Shown here piece by piece: positions 47,501 through 55,741 of a stretch of 64,000 bases of DNA. Positions within the stretch are counted from its first letter, which is position 1, and each line of letters opens with the position of its first letter. This DNA comes from Sternotherus odoratus (Eukaryota > Chordata > Testudines > Kinosternidae): NCBI GenBank assembly GCA_032164245.1, contig JAVMKO010000026.1:584598-648597 (forward strand), written 5' to 3'. Under the pieces are notes generated by a model. The model did not search any database. It saw only the letters and a list, made by a program, of their open reading frames with translations, and was not told the DNA's origin. Both the position numbers and the translations under genes were made by a program.

Positions 47501-48600
47501 GTGCATTAAATAGCAAAGCCACGTAACTATTTATAGTATCCTGCAAAATGTGTCTCTCAAATATCCGCATTTGCCATCAAGGCATCTAGTGTGTCTTGCC
47601 GTTAGTCTGCATGAGATAAGACAGAACAGTTGTGATCTAGATTAGCTTGTTCCCATTCTGCCCCATGGCAGTGGCTGTTCATATCTGATGCATGTTGTAA
47701 GACCCATAATATAACACTTCACATATTCAAAGTGCTGGAGAAATATTGACTAACCTTCACAGCCCTGAAATTTTAAGGATGAGATTACTGAGGAAGAGAA
47801 GTGAGATTGTTTGACCACTGTTAGTAAAGTGTCACCAGCAGAGCTAGCATTAAAATTTGAGACTTTATGACTCCGTATTCATTTGTGCGTGGCTTATGTG
47901 CTCAGCCTTGTACTGTGCAATCTGCAAAATTGTAGTCTCTTTGTTTGAACTATCTCCACTCTGTTCCTTCTCTGTTCAAACACGTGCATCTGATACGTGC
48001 AAAAATACTAACTGTGGTTTGTAACCTATTTCTTAAAACCGCCTCTGTATCTGATGAGAGGAGGATAGCTAATATAATACTGAGGTTTTTAAAAAGGCCC
48101 CGGAGCTGTGCAACTAAAGCCAGAGACATTTTGAAATATCAGCCTAAATATGTCAAATGTCTTCTCCAAATTGTAAAATATGGAATATTAAGATGACTAC
48201 AACACATCACTTAATTGCCTTGTGTTTGGGCTTCAGCATTTCGGTTGACTTAGAGCCAGAAAACCTGTAGGCTCATAGAAGAGGATAGATGGAGGTCAGA
48301 ACTAGAAAAAAGCAGATATGATAAATCATGCCCTAGTGTAATCAGAGTTTTTTTGTCAGTTCAGGTGGTTTCTGACAAGCTCTATTGGTTTCATGCTTCA
48401 AGTTACACATTTTTCTCCAACCTTCTGTTTCCCTTGAAAATGAGATGTTTGAAATCTGTAGTTGGGGAGAATCTCAGGAAATGTGCTTCTGATCATTTTA
48501 ATTGTCTGGAATAAAATCATTCAGCAATAACTTGGGAATGTCTTTCAGGATTTTCAAGACACCAGGTCTACGCACCCCAGCAACACGTGGGCATGTTTAA
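32570..48600 (+). CDS. Borealin-family chromosomal passenger protein, with amplified exons
   Basis: Coding exons are 32,570-32,681 (ATG in CACCATGG context), 35,170-35,298 and 35,912-35,952, then an exon pair present four times (A: 37,830-37,905, 40,386-40,461, 42,941-43,016, 45,496-45,571; B: 38,303-38,448, 40,859-41,004, 43,414-43,559, 45,969-46,114), then 47,062-47,138, 47,396-47,494 and 48,549-48,600. All borders are GT-AG and phases match throughout. Family marks are KLAAFLKDFDREV, LYDTEILRLPEELRNMNWLDYF, the EINKLTAEVIQTP motif and IFKTPGLRTP. Borealin joins INCENP and survivin in the Aurora B passenger complex at centromeres; its N-terminal part forms the helical bundle with them. A TAA at 48,598-48,600 stops the frame before the C-terminal domain. 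Predicted length is 243 residues with one A-B pair and 465 with all four. It resembles borealin (CDCA8) and borealin-2 (CDCA9) and I cannot separate them by eye. A decaying paralogue is possible. Confidence 0.85.
32584..32637 (+). repeat. 27-bp in-frame tandem repeat in borealin exon 1
   Basis: Two units of 27 bp starting GAAGAAAAC and containing AAAAACAATGTG encode KKTSKNNVR then KKTRKNNVQ. This lengthens the basic N-terminal tail ahead of the conserved KLAAFLKDFDRE helix. Confidence 0.85.
32751..33411 (+). mobile_element. Solo LTR (661 bp) in borealin intron
   Basis: TGTGACGGAGTAGG... to ...GGCACTCCGTGACA with a perfect 5-bp duplication CCAGG (32,746-32,750; 33,412-33,416). AATAAA near 33,122 gives + orientation, the same as the host gene, so it offers a poly(A) signal inside the intron. 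A minus-oriented relative lies at 4,259-4,827. Confidence 0.9.
34351..34578 (+). mobile_element. 5S rRNA-headed retroposon with 11-bp TSD
   Basis: The first ~117 bp (to 34,467) is clearly 5S rRNA-derived: ACCACCCTGAACAC, AGCTAAGGAGGGTC (A box region), TAGTACTTGGATGGGAGACC (C box region) and GGTGCTGTAGGCTT. It is followed by ~111 bp of unrelated sequence. The whole 228 bp is flanked by an 11-bp duplication GTTGTAAGAGG (34,340-34,350; 34,579-34,589), the mark of LINE-type retroposition. It could be a 5S-derived SINE or a one-off chimera. It is not a functional 5S gene, because several conserved bases are changed. Confidence 0.85.
36425..36654 (-). mobile_element. SINE-like interspersed repeat, single copy
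   Basis: On the minus strand this reads from ...GTAGCCATGTTAGTCTGGAA through CAAAGTCCTGTGGCACCTTA and CTTTCGTGGGCTAATACCCA onward. The same unit forms the hairpin insertion at 52,195-52,419. Its left boundary is approximate. It lies just outside the amplified segment, about 70 bp before copy 1, and is present once. Confidence 0.65.
36723..39286 (+). repeat. Array copy 1 (exons A1 37,830-37,905, B1 38,303-38,448)
   Basis: The most distinct copy: TC run of nine or more units near 36,868, GGACCTGTGC instead of GGACCCGTGC, and AATCCCCGGGGG instead of AATCCCCAGGGG. Exon B reads KSKQDIDAIEEE where the others read KSKPDIDAIEEE (CAG versus CCG). It is probably nearest to the ancestral single copy. 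Confidence 0.9.
39287..41842 (+). repeat. Array copy 2 (exons A2 40,386-40,461, B2 40,859-41,004)
   Basis: Shares the short TC run and the K-P change with copies 3 and 4, but keeps CCCGTCCGG like copy 1. It is therefore intermediate in the series. Confidence 0.9.
41843..44397 (+). repeat. Array copy 3 (exons A3 42,941-43,016, B3 43,414-43,559)
   Basis: Carries the one-base deletion CCCGTCGG shared with copy 4. Private changes are AGCTGTTGATGG near 42,400 and GACTATTGG near 43,611. Confidence 0.9.
44398..46923 (+). repeat. Array copy 4 (exons A4 45,496-45,571, B4 45,969-46,114)
   Basis: Shares CCCGTCGG with copy 3 and has a private 29-bp deletion near 46,764 (GTT microhomology). Its right end passes at AGAAG into single-copy intron leading to the exon at 47,062. 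Confidence 0.9.
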
Positions 48601-49212
48601 GTAGTCTCTGCAAACGGCAGCCCTCTTGCTAACAGCAATGATGTCATTATTACAGTCTCTCTTGGAGGAGGGGAGGTAAAGCAGAAAGTTATTGAAAATG
48701 TAGGGAAATATTTCCGTGGGTTTTGAAGTGCACCAAATGCAATTTAAAGTAATGGCTGATAGCAATATGTGCCATGGTACAATACAGAAAAGGTGTGAGA
48801 TGAGTCTGTGGTCTGATGCTGCATCTGGTCCTCTTTGTAACTGTCCTGTTTTATCAGTAACCTTATGCTGTTCCCAGGACAGTGGGTCCATCGCTAGCTA
48901 TAAAAGCAGAACATGGTTCCTGCTCTTAAATAGAATGATCTGTCAATCTTTCTAATTTATAATCCACATGCTTCAATCTGTTTTGGCTCTTTCACTGATT
49001 TCACATGCAAACTCACATGTACCAGTCTGACAGCTGAACGGTAACTGAGATTTATGGTCTTTTCTGTACAGAGCATTCGTTTAGCAGCCAGTGAGCTGAC
49101 CAAAAGGAATATGAGTTATCTCAATCCAGAGACCCTGGGAATTATGAAGAAGTTATCAATAAGTCAATATATACTTGGCTATGAATTGCAACTAGTTTGT
49201 GGTGGTGCCTAG
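48601..49212 (+). pseudogene. Untranslated borealin C-terminal exons behind the stop
   Basis: After the TAA at 48,598 the same frame continues with conserved borealin sequence: ANGSPLANSNDVIITVSLGG up to a GTAAAG donor at 48,676. A further exon starts at 49,072 (acceptor TGTACAG) with SIRLAASELTKRN and LNPETLGIMKKLS. From 49,156 it diverges from what is expected of the family's last residues and stops at TAG, 49,210-49,212. In borealin this C-terminal part forms the dimerisation domain. Its preservation suggests that the stop is recent. Confidence 0.75.
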
Positions 49213-49688
49213 CATTGCTATTGTCCCTGTAGTTAAGTTAATGGGCCATCAGTTTCCATTAGACTCTGCCAGTCATCTCTCTTCTTAAATTCTTTTCCTC
49301 TCAGGTCTGCCTGGATCTTGGCACACCCAGAAAATATGGTTTTACACGTTGTGGGTCTGTTCAGCTAGTCGGGAAAATACACAGACTTGGGGCTTAACTC
49401 AAGTGGTCTGTATACAAACAGTGCTTGCAGTAGTGGGAGAGAGCTATCTGTAGTACTTAGGATTTAATTCAAGGGTGACCATGCCCTCTGTTTTTTCCAG
49501 TGTAGTCGGCTTTAGGACAGGGTTGGGCAAATGTTTTGGCCAGAGGTCCACATCTGTGTATGGAAATTGTATAGTGGGCCATGAAGGAGTGGCTGAGGGC
49601 CCTAGCTGGGGTTGCGGGCTATGGAGTGGGGCTGGGAATGAGGGGTTGGGGGTGCCTGGAGGGTGTTCTGGGCTGGCACCAAGGGGTT

Positions 49689-50731
49689 CTGTGACAGTGC
49701 TGTTCCTGGTGAGATCCAACTGTGAGTGTCAGATTAGGACAGATTGCTTCCAAAGGGGCAACTACAGCCCAAAGCTGGGGTTTTTCCACACTAAGGCAAA
49801 CCAAACCAGCTAAACAGAAAAGACTTTGGTCTCACCCCACTGGCTAACCACAAGTCACACAAGCAATTCCCTTAGACACTCCAGATTCCCAGTATCACCA
49901 CCACCAGCCACCTGTCCTGGGGATCAATGGTTATGAAAACCAATCCCCCAAATAAAAAAAACGGTTCTCCCCAATTCCAAAGAATCAGGCCCCAGACCCA
50001 GCTCAATATACAAATCAGATCTTACCACAAATCACGCTGTTGCCAATCCTTTAGGATCTAAAGGTTTATTATACAAGGAAAAAGGTATAGGTGAGGGTTA
50101 AGAATGGTTAAAGAAATCAATTACATGCAGTAATGGCACATCTCTTGGTTTAGGCTTGCAGCAAAGGTAGAATAAACTGCAGGTTCAAATCAAAGTCTTT
50201 GGAGAGCATCTCCTGCAGAGATGGGGCAGTACCTTTGTCCAGAGATCCCTGAGTAGCAAAGTTCCATCCAAAGCTGGAAACAAGGCAGGCTGAAGACTGG
50301 AGGTAAAAGACAAAATGGAGACTGCTTCTTCCAGCTTTTATAGACTCTCTCTTCTGGGCCAAGACACTCCTCCTTCTTTTGCAGAGTCTGGTTGCAAAAT
50401 GGAGGTTTATAGTCCCAAGGTCCCATCACCAGACTCTCCAGGATTCAGTTTCTGACCAGGCAGTTGATATTCTTAGAGCAGCTCGGGTGTGGGCAGGCAT
50501 ATACAAAGTCCATTGTGTGGTTGATGTCCCTTAATGGGCCATCAGGCAGCCCCAGCGTGTCTGAGCCTTCACAGGAGCCAAGCCAAGTACAGGTACCTTT
50601 AACTTTAGTTACAAAATAGATACACACTTATGGAATAGATACACACATAAGACACCTGTTATGACCCCCTTCACATAATATTTCGTACCCCAGTGATCTA
50701 TACAGTACCAAATTATTTCAGTACCATGACA
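49689..50731 (-). mobile_element. 3' LTR of outer element
   Basis: TGTGACAGTGCTG... to ...ACCATGACA on the plus strand. It differs from the 5' LTR by scattered substitutions, a ~10-bp gap next to the inverted AATAAA, and an extra copy of ATAGATACACAC near 50,630. It is therefore older than the inner insertion. Confidence 0.9.
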
Positions 50732-50945
50732 CCCCCAACGCAAAATTGATGCAGGAAGGGATGATAAAACAGCGCTGACTGCATCCCAAAAGCTCCCCCG
50801 TCCGTGGGGTTGTGTTATGTAACCTTGCCAAGAGCTAAAGAAAACAGCTACTTTATACATACAAGCTCTGGCAAATGTTTGGAACCCAAGTACCATCAAA
50901 TTAATATAGATATCAATGTTGTCCATAGCACAGCAATCTTGGCAT

Positions 50946-52180
50946 TTAGCCATGGAAACAATAGGGTACTGTGCCTCGGCTTCCATTTTTACACTGCACA
51001 TGTGGTGTGGAATGTCTTTTTTCCCTTTGGAAAGTCTCACCACTGTTCACAGGTCTCAACTGTGACACATCAGTAGAACAAGGCCTCTTTACATAAAGTG
51101 TGTTCCCCTGTATTTCTCTTGACATGTCCAAAGGATTTTTCACAAGACTAGGCCCATTGTACAATTTTACAGTTTCAGGTAACAACACAGTAGTTACACA
51201 AATTGCCATTAGCAATAACAATAATTTCATTGCAAGTGTCCATTTACAATTAGGTTTGTCAAGCCATGCCTTTGGGTCAACACCATTAGAATTTTGGCCT
51301 TTTAGGGTCACCTTGTGGCTTTCCTTTGCAAAGTTAAAATCTCTTTTCCCTCCTTGCCCTGAAGGATCAAATCCTGCTTTCTCTTGCTTAACAGAATTTC
51401 CTGGCTGATCTGGAGGATTTTTTGTGCTAGCTGCCATTAGCAAGTCCTTCTCCCCCCATTCAGCCATGTAATCTGCATCTTCACAGACTGAAGCAAGCTT
51501 TGAGACTGTATTACATCTTAAAGGGATATCCTTCATTTTCATTAACCAGCTAGTCTCAAAGTTCTGTTCTTTCCTTACCCAGAGACCACAAGTCACATCC
51601 AAAGTGTTTAGAGATGAGAGTATACCAACTACTATACTAACTGCACAACTGTCCTGCTCTGAAGATCCCTTTACCCAGTCATCTCTCTGAGCCTGAGACA
51701 CCGACTGTTCACTTACAGAATTAGCATGGAGACTTTTTCCTTTGAACAACCTTCTCTCCCCAACAAGCTGGTTCAACACAGCCACTTGGTTATAGGGCTG
51801 TCCCAATTCCTCCTTGCTCTCTATTGTCAAGCTGGTGACAGGTAACACACCCAAATCACCTTTCTGCTCTCCTTGTGCCCTGGCTGGGATATTACTCTGA
51901 TTAGACAGAGTTGCTGCTACACCCTTTTCCAGCCACACACTAGCAACAGGCAAAGTATAAGCACCAGAATCGTTTGGTCTCTGGGCTCTTGCTAAGACAT
52001 TAACCAGATTAATCCTAGTTATAGAGCCTTCCTTCCCAGCAGACACCAACTCAGGACCATTTCCTTTCTGAGCTTTAGCTGAATCCAAAACCAACTCTGA
52101 CACAAATGCCCCACTCTCAACCAGCCCAGGCTGACAGGCACTTTCTGTCCGCTCTACAGACAACGAAGATTTAGAGACAC
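50946..52180 (-). CDS. Outer element: Ser/Glu-rich stretch plus signal-anchor segment
   Basis: Open frame on the minus strand downstream of the hairpin insertion. The first ~300 residues are Ser/Glu/Val-rich without a known domain, and are homologous to the long frame of the inner element (both contain EELGQPYNQVAV). Near the end a hydrophobic segment (MKLLLLLMAICVTTVLL) after a basic stretch looks like a signal peptide or membrane anchor. It is followed by cysteines and an REKR dibasic site, as at the start of an envelope-type protein. The frame stops at 50,946 and nothing envelope-like follows before the LTR, so the envelope part is truncated. Function unproven. Confidence 0.55.
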
Positions 52181-52194
52181 ACTCTCCTTCACTA

Positions 52195-52419
52195 ATCAGG
52201 GTGGTAGCCGTGTTAGTCTGGAATAGCAGCGGTAACAAAGTCCTGTGGCACCTTAAAGACTAACTATAAAGTTTTGAAGCATGAGCTTTCGTGGGCTAAT
52301 ACCCACTTCGTCGGATGCAGGCAGTAGATGCCTGCATCCGACGAAGTGGGTATTAGCCCACGAAAGCTCATGCTTCAAAACTTTATAGTTAGTCTTTAAG
52401 GTGCCACAGGACTTTGTTA
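52195..52419. mobile_element. Perfect 91-bp hairpin (SINE-like) insertion with 14-bp TSD
   Basis: The 225-bp insert is flanked by ACTCTCCTTCACTA on both sides (52,181-52,194; 52,420-52,433). It has a 38-bp head (GGTAGCCGTGTTAGTCTGG region), then arms 52,233-52,323 and 52,329-52,419 that are exact reverse complements, separated by GTAGA. The arm is the body of the repeat found once at 36,425-36,654. It breaks the outer element's reading frame. Confidence 0.95.
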
Positions 52420-52433
52420 ACTCTCCTTCACTA

Positions 52434-53247
52434 GACACACAGCTTGGGATTTCACTTCCCTTGTCCCAGCACACAGACAACTGCTTGGAGACTGAGGTAG
52501 CTTCCTCCACAGGCAAGTCAATACCCCTGACAGACACAGTCCCACTTCTCCACACAGGTAAGGCATAGGGACACTTCTCTTCCACTATCCTTGCCTTCCC
52601 AAACTGCTGCCTAGTCTTATTTAAACCTTCCTCACCAGGCACATTGCCACTGCCAACAGATACACTGCGGCTTTTTGCAGGTTCACTCTCACAAGCTGTA
52701 CCAGCCAAAACTATTTCACCCTTTCCTTCCTCAGTTAGGGCTTTAACCTGACTCTTCACTGCAACCTGTTCCAGAGAAACCGTTTCCTGATCCATAAGTT
52801 CTTCCTGCACTGTACCTAATTCCAGACTCACTTCTGAGACATTAGACAGACATTTAGAAATTTTACACACAGGCCAACTGCTTCTCCGAACAGACAAACT
52901 TTTAGAACAGCCTTTCATAGGCACGATTTCAGGACTACTTCTCTTCTGCGCCCAGTCTTTGTTAGCTTGATTGAACATAGCTTTGATATCATTTCCAATC
53001 ATAAGATCCTTCGGGATCGTATCCTTCACTCCCACAACCATGGTGCCCTCAAATCCCTTCCACTTAAGGTGGATTTTAGCCAAAGGCACTCTGACAAAAT
53101 ACTCAGAAAAGGCTACAACAGTTACCTCCTCACCGGGCCAGTAATCTTCCTCCCTGACCAGGCTTGCTTTAACCAAAGTAATATCTGCTGCAGTATCCCT
53201 CCAAGCCATGCACCTTACTCCGTTAACCTCTGCACTGCTAATAAACT
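52434..53247 (-). CDS. Outer element: retroelement aspartic protease and following linker
   Basis: The minus-strand frame begins right at the inner element's boundary. It holds a retropepsin-like core: MAWRDTAADITLV (catalytic Asp at about 53,195-53,197), an intermediate KWKGFEG segment, and MIGNDI, which resembles the second conserved motif. The active-site triplet is DTA rather than the usual DTG/DSG. After the protease the frame continues into Ser/Glu-rich sequence shared with the inner element (EATSVSKQLSVCWDKGSEIP). In the intact element it would follow the Gag zinc knuckle directly. The inner insertion split that join. Confidence 0.75.
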
Positions 53248-54094
53248 TGTGGATTGCCACGGACTCGCAGGGGCGAGGAAAAATTGCAGGCCTGTTATTT
53301 ACCAGGTTGCACGTGGCAATAAACTATATAGGTAAGAGACGCAAGGGGAGTGTGGGTCAGGACGTGAGCTGCAGATGCACAGACACACACACAAGTAAAA
53401 ATTAATCAATTTAAAGTTTTACTGGGGATAATTACAAGGGGTAAGGGAGCAGTTTTTTGACTAACTAATAGACTTAATAAAACTTAAAACATGCAATGAC
53501 TAAAATGCCTACTAACAATATTTACAAACAAAGATGCAGCATTTAGTAATAATTCATACTTACAAATACAAACCAATGCATAACACGACCGGTAAACGTA
53601 GAAGCTCTATTTGAAACACGTGAGCTGAGAGAGAGGCTTCGAGGTGATCAGGCTCGGTTACGTGGGGTACACAGGATACACGGATACACGGGATTCGTTT
53701 TCCTCTCTCTGTCTGCACATGGCAGGCAGAAACATAAGTACCAACTATGACATCACAAAAGTGTCATAGGGGACGGGGCCCAAAACTTGTTTGTGTTCAC
53801 TTCTGATTGGCACAAGCAAAGTTTACACCAAGTAGGGGAGCAGGTGCCTCAAAGTCTGGCTTCGCCCCCAAAAGGGGAGGAAATGCATATTGTTATAGAA
53901 TGCACACAAAACTGAATGACAAAAGACGAGGCCAGGGCAGGAGCAGGTGACCCAAAGTCTGGCTTCACCCCCAAAAGGGGAGGAAATGCATATAGTTTTA
54001 GAATGTGTTCAAACCTGAATGACAAAAGAAGAGGCCAGGGCAATACCGGTATGGGCAAGTGTTTACAGGATGCAGACAGAAACTCATCTGAACA
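53248..54094 (-). mobile_element. 3' LTR of inner element
   Basis: 847 bp. It contains a ~103-bp tandem duplication (AAGTCTGGCTTC at ~53,850 and ~53,953), each unit with CCCCCAAAAGGGGAGG and AATGCATAT. It is unrelated in sequence to the outer element's LTR. Confidence 0.93.
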
Positions 54095-54132
54095 TGCCCC
54101 CGTGCCCTGGCCGAAATAGTTTGGCCGAATAC

Positions 54133-54345
54133 CTAAACTTCCCAGTCCGACTCCTCATTCCCACCTACGAGGGGATGCGCTTCGGGGGTGGAAGCGATGT
54201 AGGCCGAGGCAACAAACTTGTGAATGCAGGCTTTAATGAAGGCACATCCGAGGCAGAGAAGAGTGAGCCTAACTAGAAGGACACAAACAGGGATTGGAAA
54301 TAAGATTTGTAGGCCGCAAGGCCAAGCCAATTGAGCCATGATCAA
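54133..54345 (-). CDS. Inner element: envelope-type membrane anchor and tail (fragment)
   Basis: The minus-strand frame ends 39 bp before the 3' LTR. It has one long hydrophobic segment (LFPIPVCVLLVRLTLLCLG) followed by a short charged tail ending SDWEV. Its position just ahead of the polypurine tract, plus the single anchor and short tail, fit the C-terminus of an envelope-type glycoprotein. Further 5' (54,850-55,060) the minus strand has a related-looking fragment in broken frames. No complete envelope is present. Confidence 0.5.
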   Translation of the reverse strand: MIMAQLAWPCGLQILFPIPVCVLLVRLTLLCLGCAFIKACIHKFVASAYIASTPEAHPLVGGNEESDWEV

Positions 54346-54399
54346 AACTGCAAGGACTCTCGTGACTCTCGGACATCAGAGCTTAATGTTTGCAGGTCT

Positions 54400-55741
54400 T
54401 AACAATTGAGGACAAATTAGGAGAAAATAGAAGGCAAAGAAACACAGCATTTATCAGCAAATTCGGGATATACTTCAGCAAATTTAGTAGAAAATGAAAA
54501 AGATAATAACAAATATTGAGTTATTAATCTATTTTGAATACTATACTGAACAAGGGAATGTATCTGCTGATTAATTAAGGAGAGGCCCTTAGCCGTAGTA
54601 TTAACAAGCATTTCAATAGCAAGGGATTGAAACAGCACTTGATCACGTAGCATCATATAACTAACAGGGTTAAAGCTAACAACAGAGGAGGTATAGAAGT
54701 TTCCAAAAAAAAATTATAATTAAGACGATAAGAACAATTAATGAGAGGGGGATAAGTAAAATTAAAAGTGGGTTCAGTTAGGGATGTATTAGCATAAGAA
54801 AAACTCCACATAGAACACTTCACACTAGAAGTATTAAATGAAGAAAAATTTTAAACTATTGGTACAAATTGAAAGGGTAATGGATATTTAGGTGAGAACT
54901 GAGTGGAGCAAACAAGACAATCTTCTGGACTCAGCGCTGACAGGGACTGGTTTCCGCTGACCTCCTGCACCCAGTAGGCAGCGAACCAGGTTTGCAGTTC
55001 ACCTTCTCCCAGGGCTCCATGGACAAAGATGTTGTGAGGGAGGGCAACATAACCTGTAAAACAGAATAATACGAGCCCTACTCGGGGGCATTAGTTTGCT
55101 TGTTAAGAACTACATTTGCTGAGCCAGTTTTTAAAATCAGGGTTGGGGTTTGCTGTTCGCAGCATGGTCTTAAGGACTGCTGATTTTTCACTCTACAACA
55201 CCATTGCTTTGAGGATGATATTAAGTATGGATGTGAAGGGAAACTTCCCCCCATTCATGGGTTTGTCTTATGTGATCTTGCCAAGAGCTAAAGAAAACAG
55301 CTACTTTACAAGCTTATACAAGCTCTGGCAAATGTTTGGAACTCAAGTAACATTAAATCAATATAGATATTGATGTTGTTGATAGCACAGAAATCTTGGC
55401 ATGTAGCCATGGAAACAATATGGTAGTGTGCCTCAGTTTCCCTTGTTATACTGCACATCAGGTGTGGAATGTCTTTTCCCTTTGGAAAGTCTTACCACTG
55501 TTTACAGGCCTTAACTGTGACACATTAGTAGAACCAGGCCTTTTAACATCAAGTGTGTTCCCATGTATTCCTCTTAACATGGTCAAAGGATTTTTCAAAA
55601 GATTAGGACCATTGTACAATTTTACAGTCTCTGGTCATAACACAGTAGTTACAACAAATTACCATTAGGTTAGTCAAGCTATGCCTTAGGGTCAATACCA
55701 TTAGAATTTCAGCTTTCTAGGGTCACTTTGCAGTTTTTCCT
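54400..55741 (-). pseudogene. Inner element: decayed 3' coding region
   Basis: The part 55,260-55,680 is homologous to 50,805-51,240 of the outer element (shared GCCAAGAGCTAAAGAAAACA and TTGTACAATTTTACAGT blocks), so both once carried the same envelope-start region. Frames here are interrupted. 54,400-54,850 is AT-rich without a recognisable domain. Confidence 0.55.

Noticed and set aside
47945..48196. 83-codon open frame in a late borealin intron
   Set aside because: No splice phase fits the gene and no family is recognised; it is likely chance.
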